DNA of 64,000 nucleotides from Heterohyrax brucei (GCA_028571685.1 CM053158.1:51816501-51880500); one strand, 5' to 3'. Positions 43,353-54,521 are shown, numbered from the stretch's first letter. Notes: generated by a model from the letters alone, not told the origin. Translations and numbers: made by a program.

Positions 43353-45234
43353 TTGATTTGGTGTGTGATGAAATAAAAATGCCTAGTGATTCAGGATGGT
43401 GGTGATGACTCTGCTGCCGCAACCTTAACATTTTGTTGTTTTTAAAATTCTTTACCTTGAGCATGAATTTAGCATATAATTTGGGACAGAGATATTGGTC
43501 TGTATGTTTCTGGTCCTTCAGGTAGTTTGTATTGAAGGCCTGTGATTGGATAGAATTGTTTCTAGTTCGATTGTTGGTCCTTGGAGAAGTTTTTAGAAGG
43601 GAACTTTTACCAGCTGTGTTGGCCCCCCCAGGTGGACTCTTGATGGCTCTGCCTAAATGGCACTTTGAAGACTTACTTTCAGGGACTGTTGGTTTTATTG
43701 AAAGCTACTAATTTTTCCTCCTCTTTACTTTTTTTTAAAATTTCTTTTTTCTCTTTTTAGTAATGGAAGACTTTACCCCGTTTACATTTGAAGCTGTTAC
43801 CTTTCTTTTTAATTGTAAGGCGGGCAAAAGTCATCACAGAAAACCGGTCTCAAAATAAATCATAGCTAACATTGTGACCTAGTTGGTTTCTTGAGTCTTT
43901 GAAAATTTGTTTTATTTTTCTTCTGTATTAGCTGTTAGGTAACCCTAACTTTTCACAGAGAATATGGGTCCCGTCATCTGACAAGTCAACCTCTGGTGCC
44001 ACTGGGGCTGACTTCCCGTGAATGTGACCACACGGGAAACTGGGGCTTAGGTTTGCCACCCTCCACCTTCTGCATCGTCCATCACTGTAAGTTACCCTTG
44101 TTAGAACATCATCAATGTGACTGTGAGTCTTGTTCTTACCCAGTAGAGAGCCTCGTTCATCCACAACCTGGTATAAACCTTTGACCAGATACTTAGGGAT
44201 CACCTCTCTGGTGTGAAGATGAGATACTGGGATTTGTTTACCACCTTGAATTGTTTATCATAGGCTGTGAAAAATAAGTTTTGAATTAAAAAATGGGAAA
44301 AACAAGTGTGCTAGCTATCAAAAGGTATCCCCTTAAAGTAAACATATTTATAGAGAAAGACTCAAAACAGAATACTTGAGATGGAGATAAGCCCAGCCAA
44401 TGAAATGAAAGTAAACATGTTTACCACAAAGCCTTTTAAAGAGCACAGGTGGCAGCCAGCTATCTGTTCATTCGACTGTCCTTCCTGGGAGCTATCCAGG
44501 CACCCCTGGGCCTTGGGGACAGGGATACCACACACCCTACCAGCAGGTGCCCCACCTTGTATAAGCCCTGATTGCTAAAAGCAGTTTGCCATTGGGGATG
44601 TAAGGTTTGTATTTCATGCCATGGAATTGAGCTGTGAGGGGAAGGGATTTGTAAGATTGGGCTTGGAATTGCCATAACTCCTAAATAGTACCTTGTTACC
44701 GATTGAGTGTCAAGTAGACTTATGGGAGTTCTTCCAGGCACCCCAAAGGAACTCCAGGTTAACATCACATGTAAGGACCATGTGTGTCCAGGGCACTGTG
44801 GTGTAGGCATCCAGGATACATGAACACGAAAACCAAAATGACATGAATCCCATCCAGCGTCAGCCTCACGAAACTCCCTCTAGTGAAGGAACCAGAGAAC
44901 ACCAACAGGAAGTTCGTAGGTGAGACAATGATATTCTGAGTGATACAGGAGCTTTCAAGATGCTGATTGCCACAGACTGAGTCAGAGGTGGCATATAAGA
45001 GAGACAAGTTAGGAAGGGGAAGATGGACTACACATGGCGAGGAGCTATGGACTCTTGTGGTGGTGGCGTGTCTCTGTCTGTCCTGGGACCTACTTCAGGA
45101 GAAGTGACCCCATGAGAGGTGACAAAATGAGAAGTTGGAGTCCATGGAAAGTTTCAGAATTCAAGGTCTTAGAGGTGGAGAGATGTTGAAGTCTGTCTGC
45201 CTTTTGGTATGCTGTTAGGTATAGATAAAGTAGT
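43353..45234. other. Unique non-coding DNA
   Basis: No transposon named with confidence over 1.9 kb. T-rich run near 43720-43760. Open frames up to 116 codons on both strands, none in a known family. Confidence 0.4.
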
Positions 45235-45370
45235 AGCAGTGAACTAGTATTTATTAAGCTCACACTGTGTGTAAACAAACACAAGTGCAGAATTTCAGGT
45301 GTGGAAGGACTTGTCCTGGGTCACAGCTAGTACGTGGTAGAGCTAAGCTCAGCCTGGGCAGTCGTGTTCC
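45235..45370 (-). mobile_element. MIR element, worn
   Basis: Reverse MIR: actagtatttattaagctca, cactgtgtgtaaac, tcctgggtcacagctagtac, gtggtagagctaagctcag. Confidence 0.6.
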
Positions 45371-45484
45371 ATGTCTGTTCTCTCAGTAAATCTACTGCTT
45401 TGCATGTGGACTAGAAGCTTTTCAGGTTAAGGAAATTAAGATAATCAGTCATATATTCATTCAACAAGTCTATTTTTTGAGTGT

Positions 45485-45527
45485 CTTCTATGAGTTGGAA
45501 TCGATTCAACAGCAGTGGGCTTTTGGT
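45485..45527 (+). mobile_element. AfroSINE tail fragment
   Basis: tctatgagttggaatcgatt followed by caacagcagtgggcttttgg. Only the 3' tail is present. Confidence 0.75.
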
Positions 45528-46620
45528 TCTCTGTACCAGGTCTTGATGTAAACCTTAGCCAAACTGATGAAGGACCATCTTCATGGATATTGAGATTGAT
45601 AAAAGTGAGCACACTGAAGCATCCTAGGCAGGAATTTTGAACCAGATAATGAAATATCTAAGAAAGGTGTAGAAAAGTGTCCTTGTCATTTAAAAGTAAA
45701 AGTGTGTCGCTGGCCTGGGAGCAATGATTCTCTGATAGATGGTCACTGAAGGAAGAATTTCTTGAAAGATCTGGGAATCACAGGGGGAAAGATGCTGGTA
45801 CTGACCATGAGGACACATGTCCATAGTGATAGCCTGGATCTATTAGTTGGAACGAATGGCCGGCAAACTGTTTCCTCTTTCTTTGCCCAAAGTTGAAGGG
45901 TACAGAGTTGAATGGCTTCTGGAAAGCACTGCTAGAAAAGGAGCAGCTTTAGGAAAAAGCTAAGTCTCTGGATTCATCAGAATGTCAGTCATAGATGGTA
46001 GTGGGAGAGGTGAACATTGGAGCCATCGTGTAGGAATGAGAGGCTCTTCTTGACACAGAGAGGGTTCTGGGATGCCCTGGAGGGGCAGGATGCAGTGCAT
46101 CTCCTCCTTGAAGAAGGGAAATGGAGTCGGGGCCCATAGTTGAATCAGCCTTTTTCTACACAAGAGTTCAGATGGGCTTTTGACGGGGATAAGAGGGAAA
46201 AGTGGGACCAACAGCCAGCAGGAAGAACGACCAACGTTCAAGATTCAGATGGAACATTAAGAAGATTTTTAGTGAAGAAAAGCAATCGACAAACAAAAGG
46301 CTTCTGCTTGAATGTGAATGAGCTAGAAAAGAAATTTTATAGAAACCATATTTCCCATGTGTTCTAGTTAATCTAGTGGATTCACGTAAAAACTAGTTTT
46401 GAGCATAGGTAGCAAAGAAACCTCTGGAAAGTTGGAAGACCTCTCACTAGTGAAAGTTCAGTGAAACGACTACTGTTGTACTCACTGACTGACCGTCTCC
46501 TGTCCACTATTTCACATGTATGACAGTAGTAAAAAGTCTGCTGTCCAGCTATTTTCCACGTTTATGATGTATGTCTGGCAGTAGTGAAGACCAAGGTGTG
46601 AGTTAAAAGTAATCCTGGCT
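45528..46620. other. Unique non-coding DNA
   Basis: No transposon recognised. Short open frames on both strands near 45960-46367 have no family resemblance. Confidence 0.4.
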
Positions 46621-46830
46621 GTGGTGGTTAAGGTTATGTGTCAATTTGGCTGGGCCATGTTTCTCAGTGGTTTGGCAGTTATGTCAGTGATGTAGCCATC
46701 CTCCAGTTTCACGTAACACCTCTTTTGGTATAGTGACCCAGGATTTGGATCTTAACCATTAAGTGAGGGGAGGATGCAGTGATTAATTCTGGGAATCGTA
46801 ATTGAAACGAGCTAGAAGGTGTTTGCTGAG
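46621..46830. mobile_element. Possible ancient repeat, unassigned
   Basis: The block ggtggttaaggttatgtgtc, aatttggctgggccatgttt resembles the edge of an old dispersed repeat in placental mammals. I cannot name it and the rest is worn. Confidence 0.3.
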
Positions 46831-47371
46831 GGCCTGGGCATTGATACAGTGAACCACTGGGTTAAATCTAGGTGGCCATTTTGATTAAAACTTGAGAGTT
46901 TAGCTGTTCAGACAAAAGTTTAATTAGGGTAAGTTTGAGTTATTATTTCAAGAGAAATGTATTATTTGTTCTTTCTTGAGCATTAATAATTGAGGTAGAT
47001 TGGCATTTTATTTATGAGCTGACAGCACACACCTTTCTTAGGATTTTGCAGCCGATGTGCTTTTCAACAGGGTTCAGGGTTGTCAGAAAGTTATTCACAG
47101 GGGTTGGTGATGGAGCCTTCTCCACCCACTTCTGTTCCCTTTCTATTTTGGTACCATTTGCAACAAAGCAAACTAAGTTAGTAAATTAGAGAAGGATTGA
47201 AGGTCTCACAAATGTGTTCCTTCCTGTCAGGTTGTGTAACTGATTAAACAAAGTGGGACCTCTGTTCTTCAGGGTATGTGGGGCCCAGTGGAGCCCTTGT
47301 GTGGACCATGTGAAGGGGCCTTGGCTGTGGTCTGCCAGGCCTTCTGACCAGTCTGAGTTTGCTGCGTTAGT

Positions 47372-47374
<3 letters not shown>

Positions 47375-47420
<46 letters not shown>

Positions 47421-47438
47421 ATACACACACACACACAC
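47375..47438. repeat. (AC)n microsatellite
   Basis: Twenty AC units (47375-47414), a short interruption (TC, then AT), then more AC to 47438. Open frames crossing it are artefacts. Confidence 0.96.
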
Positions 47439-47502
47439 GTGTGCATAAATATAGATAATACATCTACACATACGCTACATGTGTATATTGTATGTGCGTG
47501 TA

Positions 47503-47690
47503 CTGGCACAGACTGAGCTTGACTACTGACCCAAAGGTTGGCAATTTGAACCCAGCCAGTAGTACCAAACCTAACAATCTTCTTCTGTGAGTGTTATAAC
47601 CAAAAAAATCCTCAAAAGTGGTTCTACTTTGTGACACATGGATTTTCCATGAGTTGGCATTGATTTGAAAGCAGTGTGTTTGGTTTTTCG
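47503..47690 (+). mobile_element. AfroSINE, variant body
   Basis: Worn head, then ctactgacccaaaggttggc, aatttgaacccagccagtag, aacaatcttcttctgtgag, ggttctactttgtgacacat, ccatgagttggcattgattt, gaaagcagtgtg. Inverted relative to the copy at 47740. Confidence 0.82.
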
Positions 47691-47739
47691 TGTGTCTGTG
47701 TATGTGTGTGAAGATAGCTAGACACAGACAGACAGACAG

Positions 47740-47886
47740 ACAAAACCTGTTGTTGCTGAGTTGCTGCTGACTCATAGTCACCCTGTGGGACTGGCCCCGC
47801 TGGGTTTCCAGGGAGCTGAGTGGTAGATTTGAATTGCCAATGTTTTGGTTATCAGCTGAATATTTAAACACTGCCCCGCCAGGGCA
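47740..47886 (-). mobile_element. AfroSINE, short form
   Basis: Preceded by a GACA run (47719-47742). Reverse order: gttgttgctgagttgctgct, gactcatagtcaccctgtgg, gatttgaattgccaatgttt, tggttatcagctgaat, gccccgccagggc. Confidence 0.87.
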
Positions 47887-48042
47887 TCTATTAACATACA
47901 GAGGTTAGGGTTCATAGCACATCACTAAATGGACAATAATTACATCGGATCAGAAAGTGGAAGACAATCATACAATGTTGGGAATCCAGGCCTAGCCAAG
48001 TTCACATGTATTTTTAGGAAACACAGTTCAGACCATGGCAGA

Positions 48043-48105
48043 TTACTCTGTGATATGGAGCCGCTGTGAGGTGGAATTGACTTGAAGGCACTGAGCAACA
48101 GCAGT
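48043..48105 (+). mobile_element. AfroSINE tail fragment, worn
   Basis: tgtgatatggagccgctgtg, aggtggaattgacttgaagg, cactgagcaacagca. Only the 3' end is recognisable. Confidence 0.55.
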
Positions 48106-48645
48106 ATATAAACGTGTACATATATGTGTAGATAGGTAATACATGTGCATAAAATTCCATATTAAGCCTTGTAAAACCAAGAGAGAGCTAATGGTGGAGC
48201 ACACTAGATTTGACTTTGTTTATCAGTGAGTCACAGCCGACAATGGGTGAGTTTTAACCTTCTTATGTTAGAAGGGGAGACGGTAGAGTAGTGGCTGCTG
48301 GAGCCTGGAGAGAGAAGGTGTGTGTAGAGGGCTACCCTGGCAGGAGCTGTGGTCTTTGACAGGGTACACGTAGCACCCTGGTGGGAGAGCACCAGGAGAA
48401 TAAGCACCGCATTTTCTCTGTGCTGCTGAGACTTCTCATTGGTTTAACTCAACTGGAAGCCAAGGGGCGGGGCATTTATAGAGGTAGCTACCCAGGAGGA
48501 CAGAAGCTCGGAAGACGTACGTGGAAAACTGTTGAGGGCTGTATTTCATTTGGTCCTTGCGAGTTATGCTGCCACCCTCACCCAGTCAGTGGCAGATAAA
48601 CCTCTGGGTCCCCAAGACAGCTAGAACATATCTAGCTGGAGAACC
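48106..48645. other. Unique or ancient-repeat DNA
   Basis: The part 48430-48510 (cattggtttaactcaactgg, aagccaaggggcggggcatt) resembles an old LTR-like repeat block. The GC box and TATA-like string there are therefore not called as a promoter. Confidence 0.35.
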
Positions 48646-48799
48646 AGCCAAACCCATTGCTGCTGAGTCGATACTGACTCACAGCAACCCCATAGGACAG
48701 AGTAGGAAAAACCCCACAGAATTTCCAGGGACTGCCTGGGGGGTTTGAACAGCCTGCCTTTTGGTTAGCAGGCATAGCCCTTAACCTCTGTGCCACCAG
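48646..48799 (-). mobile_element. AfroSINE, short form, well preserved
   Basis: cattgctgctgagtcgatac, tgactcacagcaaccccata, ggacagagtagg, gggtttgaacagcctgcctt, ttggttagcaggcatagccc. Ends a few bases from the MER5A-like element. Confidence 0.9.
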
Positions 48800-48808
48800 C
48801 TGGAGAAA

Positions 48809-48992
48809 ATAGGTTCTCAAAGGGAGATCCTTGAGCCAGCAGCACCGGTATCACATGGAAGCTTATTAGAAACTCTTCAGCCTGATTCTGAACCTGTTGA
48901 ATCAGAAACCCTGGAGGCGGCCCCTAGCAGTCTGCGCTGTATAATCCCTCCCAGAGATTCTGGTGCTTGCTCAGGTTTGAGAACCACTGCTA
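48809..48992 (+). mobile_element. MER5A-like hAT transposon, near full length
   Basis: Non-autonomous hAT-Charlie element: ggttctcaaagggagatcct, tgagccagcagcaccggtat, cttattagaaactc, gttgaatcagaaaccctgga, gattctggtgcttgctcagg, tttgagaaccactg. Both inverted ends (ggttctcaaa and tttgagaacc) are visible. Confidence 0.78.
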
Positions 48993-50054
48993 GGTGTCTG
49001 TGAGGCCTTGAAGGCCCAGCCATGAAATCAGTGTGCCACAGTGGCTGCCACCAGCTTGGAAATGTGTCTTGTCCATACTGAGCAACTGCTTGAAAGCCGT
49101 ACGGCTGCAGACCCCAAGTCTTCTCCTTTTTGGGCAGGCATTCCTTAAAAGAGATGGAGGGAGTAGGTTGCATTTGGGCCGTGGGGGCCATGCCCACGTA
49201 CATTTCATCCTCTTTGTTTCCGAGTTCTCTTCTGCATCACAGAGAAGTTCCAAGTAGGCCCCAGACTTTGAGAGATTGTTTTTGAAAAACAGATGCAAAG
49301 GCTGCCTATGCTGTTGTTGTTTTCCTGGTGCCTGGCAGTATTTGGTAAACAACTTGATTGCTGGGTCTTGGCCTCAGGGAACCACAGCTGCTCTTTCCCT
49401 CTCCCTGCAGACTTTGTACAGAGCAGAGATTGCTTCAGGGAAAAATAAACAGGGGAGAACAAAACAAGAAAACATCCCAGTTGTTTTGTTGCAGCCTTTA
49501 CCTGTTTTCCCAGAGCTGTTTTGCAGCTGCAGAACCTGGGCTTGGTTTCCTGGCTTTAAAAAGCAAGACAGGCTCCTGCAGCGCCCCCAGCTTGTTATTC
49601 CTGGGCTAGACTGTGGCCCCCATTTGTAGTAGCCACGGGATTTGGAAAGCTTGTGCCTTAGCCATGGACAGCATATATGCATTTTTAAATATGTAAATTG
49701 AAAAGAGAGAAAGCTTTCTGCTTTCTAATGACCCCCAAGATGATAATCTGGCTTTTCAAATCTGTAGGAAAACAGATTGAATATGGCACAATTAATGTTT
49801 CAGCACTTCTAGGCTTTTCTCCAGAATATTTTAATGGGTTTTTAATTTATGGCAGCTCTTGATTAGCAGGGTTGAGGCCTGGATACTGCTGACCTCCTGG
49901 GTCAGGGTGCCCTCTGGGGCTCTGGAGAAGTGGGAAAGAACAAAGGCAGTGTGGTGCTTTCTGCCTGCTCTCCTCGGGGCGGGGCCTGTGGTGTACTCTC
50001 TGAACTCCTTGTAGTATAGTGGTCAGGTCTGAGTACAGACAAGGGCCTACCTTC
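48993..50054. other. Repeat-free block
   Basis: About 1 kb without a recognised transposon. A strong polypyrimidine run ending in AG lies near 49388-49409 (ctttccctctccctgcag), like a splice acceptor, but no exon or frame supports a gene. Confidence 0.4.
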
Positions 50055-50160
50055 AGCAGAATTTCTTGGGCTGCCTGTTAGAAATGCAGATTCTTAGGAC
50101 CTGGTTAAGACTGAACTGTGGAGTCCAGGGATCTGCATTTCAGGCTTATGCTCAGCTGCA
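50055..50160 (+). mobile_element. MER5A-like hAT fragment
   Basis: gcagaatttcttgggctgcc, tgttagaaatgcagattctt, aggacctgg, gggatctgcatttcaggctt follow the order of the MER5A left and middle parts. Ends worn. Confidence 0.5.
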
Positions 50161-50254
50161 CACTTGTGTTTGCAGTCTGTGGCTCAGGTGGTTTGTAAGG
50201 CTGCAGTATTAATGACAAGTAAGCTGCTTTAGAAAACAGGTAGTGGTGGTGCCG

Positions 50255-50354
50255 TCAGTTACTGTTAGGTGCCTTCCAGTTGATTCTGACCCATAGTCAC
50301 ACCATGTGACAGACTAAAAGTACTCCATAGGGTTATCTAGGCTGTGATCTTTTT
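50255..50354 (-). mobile_element. AfroSINE, 3' part of a split copy
   Basis: gttaggtgccttccagttga, ttctgacccatagtcacacc, agtactccatagggttatct, aggctgtgatcttt. Stops in the long-form insert; the rest appears at 50500. Confidence 0.82.
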
Positions 50355-50499
50355 TATTTTTCTGAATGCCCCCAAATAAAGTTTTATTGGAACATAGTCA
50401 TGCCCAGTCATGAATATATTGCCAATGGCACTGCAACAAGACCTAAAATGTTTTCTCTCTGGCCCTTTACAGAAAGTCCCCAAGTGGTGCAGATGTACT
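50355..50499. mobile_element. hAT-like fragment inside an AfroSINE
   Basis: caaataaagttttattggaa, catagtcatgcccagtcatg, aatatattgccaatggc, ctctggccctttacagaaa match an old hAT-class repeat block. Short similar strings flank it (tgatcttt and taatcttt), like an 8-base hAT target duplication. The last 25 bases (gtccccaagtggtgcagatg) look more like an AfroSINE head. Confidence 0.5.
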
Positions 50500-50616
50500 T
50501 TTAATCTTTACGGGGGCATATGGCCAGGTCTTTTCTTCTGTGGGGCCACTGGCTGGGTTAGAATTGCCAGCCTTTCAGTTAGCAGCCATGTGTTTAACCA
50601 TTGCGCTACCTGGGCT
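50500..50616 (-). mobile_element. AfroSINE, 5' part of the split copy
   Basis: Resumes at taatctttacgggggcatat, ggccaggtcttttcttctgt, ttagaattgccagcctttca, gttagcagccatgtg, gcgctacctgggctcc. Completes the long-form copy begun at 50255. Confidence 0.82.
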
Positions 50617-50732
50617 CCTCGGTGCTGTCAGATGTATATATATTTTTTTAATTTAGAGACCTACACAGTGTTTTGCTAACATGTTCACTTTCATTGGCTT
50701 GCAAGTTCCCCCTTGTTTTAGCTTCCCCTTAA

Positions 50733-50893
50733 GAAACCCCGGGGGCAGAGTGGTTAAATGCTGTCTGTGGCAGCTAACCGAAAGATTGGCAATCTGAATC
50801 TGCTGGGCGCTCCTTGGGAATTCTGTGGAGCAGTTCTGCTCTGTTCTGTAGGGTCGTTATGAGTCGGAATTGACTTGATGGCAGTGGATTTTT
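50733..50893 (+). mobile_element. AfroSINE, short form
   Basis: gaaaccccgggggcagagtg, gttaaatgctgtctg, cagctaaccgaaagattggc, gctgggcgctccttggga, gagcagttctgctctgttct, tatgagtcggaattgacttg, atggcagtgg. Confidence 0.92.
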
Positions 50894-50984
50894 TTTTCCT
50901 TTTACCTTTCCTTGAACAAAGTGAACATTCTGAAAGCATGTTTCTTTTGGCCTGAAATCTGTCTTCTAACGTGTGCTTTAGACA

Positions 50985-51185
50985 GAGATGATGAACTTCT
51001 GTTTGTGTGAAAAGTTCCTGATTTCACTCTCATTTTTGAAAGATAATTTTTCTGAGTATGTAGTTCTAGGTGGACAGTTTTTGCCTCTGGGCTGTGTTCT
51101 GGATAATTTATTTGGATATCTTTCTTCTCTTCTGGTGTGTTTCATCTTACTGTTGGGCTTTTTATTTCCACTGCTACATCTTTCA
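50985..51185 (-). mobile_element. Old L1 fragment, ORF1 end region
   Basis: tttttgaaagataatttttc, tgagtatgtagttctaggtg, gacagtttttgcctctgggc parallels the full-length L1 at 27130-27230 on the same strand, but is far more diverged. A separate, older L1 insertion. Confidence 0.6.
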
Positions 51186-51292
51186 TTTCTAGAGCTCAGA
51201 GGGCTTAGAGACTTTGGTCAGAGTTAACAGAGCTTGGTGGAGGTGGAATTCAGCCCTGGAGGTGTGGAACCCTTGAGAAAGTATACATACAC

Positions 51293-51368
51293 CAAAAACC
51301 CCCCAAAACCCAGTGCTGTTATGCCGGATCCAACTCATGGCGACCCTAGAGGCCGGATTAGAACTACA
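51293..51368 (-). mobile_element. AfroSINE tail fragment
   Basis: ccagtgctgttatgccggat, ccaactcatggcgaccctag, then the copy ends. 5'-truncated. Confidence 0.75.
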
Positions 51369-51637
51369 CAAAACAATTGCCATAAACCATAGTGGTGATT
51401 CTTCTTTGCTTTGGGGTATACCTGGTTACTGTATTAGGAAATCAATCAAGACAACAGTAATAATGCTTATACTCTTAAATAATTGTTGGATCAATTTATG
51501 TCTTATCTATGAAACCTATAGCTCACTAATCCTGAGTGAAAATTAAACTCTTTTCATGAGATCTGTAACCCTTACCCTCCAGCTCTGTTACTCACTGGCT
51601 GTTTTTTTTGCTAGTGACATGCCTGCTGCTCACCCCA

Positions 51638-51790
51638 AACCAAAAAAAATCCAAGCCAACTCTGACTCATAGTGACCCCACAGGACTCTGTAGGACTGCC
51701 CTGTATTGTTTCCAAGGAGCAGTTGGTAGCTTTGAACTGCTGATGTTTGGGTTACCAGCCAAGCTCGTAACCACTTCAGCGTCAGGGCTT
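51638..51790 (-). mobile_element. AfroSINE, short form
   Basis: caagccaactctgactcata, gtgaccccacaggactctgt, gtttccaaggagcagttggt, tttgaactgctgatgtttgg, gttaccagccaagctc. Confidence 0.88.
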
Positions 51791-51993
51791 GACTCACCCC
51801 AGAGCCTTTGACTATGCTGTTTGAGTTGAGTGGAATGTATTTTCTACCTGGTGTTCCAGTTCCTTAGAAAGTTTGCTTCTGATAACCCTCCCACCCACTT
51901 ACCGTATGTTTTCTTGTGGCCCCTCCACCCTTCTGAGCTGCTCTGGGGTTGTGGAGCTGGAGATGTAAGGTGACCTTTACAGCCATTTGGTGC

Positions 51994-52172
51994 GTAGAGG
52001 TCTGGTGGCACAAAGGTTAGGAGTTTGGCTGCCGAAGCCACCAGCTGCTCCATGGGAGAAAAGACTTGGCGGTCCGCATCCTTAAAGATTTCATCCTGGG
52101 AAGCACTGTGAGGCAGTTTTGCTCTCTTATGCAGGGTTGCTGTATGTTAGAATTGATGGTACACCACAGTTG
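51994..52172 (+). mobile_element. AfroSINE, long form
   Basis: agaggtctggtggcacaaag, gttaggagtttggctgccga, agctgctccatgggagaaaa, gacttggcggtccgcatcct, taaagatttcatcctggg, ttagaattgatggtacacc. Part of the head is deleted. Confidence 0.87.
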
Positions 52173-52212
52173 TTTGGTGGCAGGGGTTGCAAGTTTTTAT
52201 TTTACAAAATCT

Positions 52213-52416
52213 TGGGAATCACTCTCTGGGTGGTGATGATTGAGTACTACTAGCTGAAAGTTTGGTGGTTGGAATGTCCCCTCCCCCGAGGGGCAGTCAG
52301 AAGATAGTCCTGGCAATCTGCTTTGCCAACCTTCAAAATCCTTCTGAGCAGTTCAAATCTGCACATATGGCGTTGCCTTGAGTTGCAGTGTAGGGTAACT
52401 GACGACCACAACAATA
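52213..52416 (+). mobile_element. AfroSINE, variant body, diverged
   Basis: tcactctctgggtggtgatg, attgagtactactagctgaa, agtttggtggttgg, tcctggcaatctgctttgcc, aaccttcaaaatccttctga, gcagttcaaatctgcaca, ttgagttgcagtg. Confidence 0.75.
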
Positions 52417-52774
52417 AAAAATTATTGAAAATTGATGAAATTTCACAAGATAGAAATCTCAGTGACTGCCTTTGTTTGTTGAGTGGGAATCTCTGGAAGC
52501 CTAGGCAATGCCGAGTCTGCCCGTTATCTTCTGCCCGGCCTGTGTCACTCCCTTGTGTTATTGGTCTGATGACTGTGGGCCTCTGAGGTGGTGGTAGCTG
52601 CTTTCGTCCAGCCTGTTCTCTGTGTGAACTGGGAATCTTGGCCTCAGGAATGCTGAGTAACTTGACCAGGCCTCACAGCCAAAACTCACTTGAGCAAAGT
52701 AGAGTCTGAGGGTGTCCGGTATGACACAGGCACTCAGAATTTTTGTATTAGTGTATTGCCTGAAAAATACACAG

Positions 52775-52985
52775 CACAAGCTTTATAGAGTTCAGCCTGT
52801 GCTGCTGTGTGATCTTGGGCAAGTTACTAAACTTCTCTGTACCTTGACTTTCTTATTTATACATCGAGCTTATAGTTGCAGTACCTGCCAGGGGCTTTGT
52901 CACAGGATAGAAGTAAGGGACCTAGCCACTGTAAAATATTTAAAATACTGTGGGGCACACAGTGAGTTTTCTGTAAGTGGCAAAT
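52775..52985 (+). mobile_element. MIR element
   Basis: gctgctgtgtgatcttgggc, aagttactaaacttctctgt, accttgactttcttatttat, gtaaaatatttaaaatactg, ggggcacacagtgagttttc. Confidence 0.8.
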
Positions 52986-53084
52986 GTTTTATCTTACAGA
53001 ATACCAAACATTTAGTTCTTTCAATTGTTAATTCATTTGTTTATTAATAAATAAGACTGACTACCAGAGTGTAGCATTTTTTTC

Positions 53085-53200
53085 TGAAGTTTTAGAGTAC
53101 AATAATGAACAAAACAGAGAAGTTCCGTGTCTCCTGGAGCTTATATTTTAGTGGGGAGGATAAGTCAGTAAACAAAGTAAAAAAACAAAACCAAACAAAA
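53085..53200 (+). mobile_element. Ancient repeat block, unassigned
   Basis: taatgaacaaaacagagaag, ctcctggagcttatatttta, gtggggaggataagtcagta is the same block type as the start of the 31,590 repeat, in the same orientation. Family not named. Confidence 0.4.
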
Positions 53201-53264
53201 GATATGGGTTAAGACAAGCTGTGGAGTAAGTGAATAAGATGATGTTATTGAAACAAACTGTGGG

Positions 53265-53300
53265 ACTTGACGGCAATGTATTTGGTTTGGGTTTGGTGGG
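53265..53300 (+). mobile_element. AfroSINE tail fragment
   Basis: gggacttgacggcaatgtat then ttggtttgggtttgg. Only the last bases of the tail. Confidence 0.6.
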
Positions 53301-53384
53301 ACCTAGCTTTTAAATAGGTATGCAGGGGAGGCCTTTCGTCTCTCAAACTCACTGATGTGAAGGAGCCAGTAGTGCAAGAACACT

Positions 53385-53455
53385 GTTGTTGTTGTGTGCT
53401 GTTGAGTTGATTCTAACTTATCACAACCCTCTAGGACAGAACAGCTTAGCTACTG
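53385..53455 (-). mobile_element. AfroSINE tail fragment
   Basis: gtgctgttgagttgattcta, acttatcacaaccctctagg, acagaacag. A further piece near 53540-53640 (ctccatagtgtttccaag) may be the rest of the copy but is too worn to join. Confidence 0.65.
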
Positions 53456-53640
53456 CTCCACTGAGACTTCCTGTCAAAGTGCTAGGAAATCTCAAGTAGC
53501 TGTCTGTCTGTGAAAGACGTGATGTCTCTGGTGTGTAGAGTGGCTCCATAGTGTTTCCAAGCCTTGACCATGGTGCCAGCAGGTCTTCTCAGTGTAGGAA
53601 CAGGCTACTAGTATTCAGGTAGCTGGGACAGTAAGTGCAC

Positions 53641-54105
53641 CAACCACCAGGCAGAAGCACTTGGGTTTCTAGTAAGGACACCGCATCTGCAGTGTAGTTG
53701 GAGACTCAGAGATGCGAGTAACCGAATTACACAAGACCTTCTGGGCAACTCAAGTCCTCTGCCCACAGCACACCTTTAGTTCTGATAGCTGATCTGCATA
53801 TGAGTGATTTGTGGTAAAATCTTTTTTCATCAGGCACCTTAAAAGAGAAGCTAATAATCTAAGTTATTTAGGATAGGTATGCTTTATCAAAAAAGAAAGA
53901 AAAAGTTAGAACTGAAGAGACGTGGAGATTGTCAGCTAATGCCTTGACCATGCAGACCAAGGGACTAGAAACCTGCAACGTCAGATGGCTCTCACAGGGC
54001 CACACACCTGATGTGTGCCATACCTGGTCCGGAATCTAGGCTTCTGGACTTGGAGACATGGGCATTACACAGTATGTTTTTTCTGGGTGGCGATACCTCC
54101 ATGAG
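53641..54105. other. Unique non-coding DNA
   Basis: No transposon recognised. Confidence 0.4.
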
Positions 54106-54521
54106 AGTTGTTTCATTTTGTTGTAGTTTTGTAGAGATAACTTTGACGAAATACCACAAAGTGGATGACCTTAAAGAATAGATATTTATAGTTTCAGAAT
54201 TCTGGAGGCTGGAAGTCTGAATTCAGGACATCAGCAGGAACATGTGCTGTCTGCCTCCTCTTGTGGCTTGTAGTTTCTGTGGTCCTAGGAGTCCCTTGGC
54301 GTCCTTGATTGGTAGACATGTCTCCATGTAGCAGCTTTTCCCTTTGTGCAGCTGCGTCTGAAGCTGTGATGCTCTCCTTAAAGACCCCTCTGCCATGACC
54401 TTGTTTAACTTAACTAATACCAAAGGAAAAACTCTGTTTCCAAACAAGGCCACAGACACAGGTACAGGAGTCAGGACTGGAGCATGTCTTTTTGGAGGAC
54501 ACAATTCAATTCGTGACACTT
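54106..54521 (-). mobile_element. MaLR-type LTR (MLT1-like)
   Basis: Reverse order of the ERVL-MaLR LTR: gacgaaataccacaaagtgg, agaattctggaggctggaag, cttttccctttgtgcagctg, ctctgccatgaccttgttta, acaaggccacagacacaggt, ggaggacacaattcaattcg. Solo LTR without internal genes. Confidence 0.75.

Noticed and set aside
47186-47516. Histidine/threonine-rich and Cys/Val-rich open frames
   Set aside because: They are translations of the AC microsatellite.
48438-48483. ATTGG, GGGGCGGGGC and ATTTATA as a promoter
   Set aside because: The surrounding block resembles an old dispersed repeat, there is no CpG island and no downstream exon.
49388-49409. Polypyrimidine run plus AG as a splice acceptor
   Set aside because: No matching donor, reading frame or recognisable exon; such strings are common in mammalian DNA.
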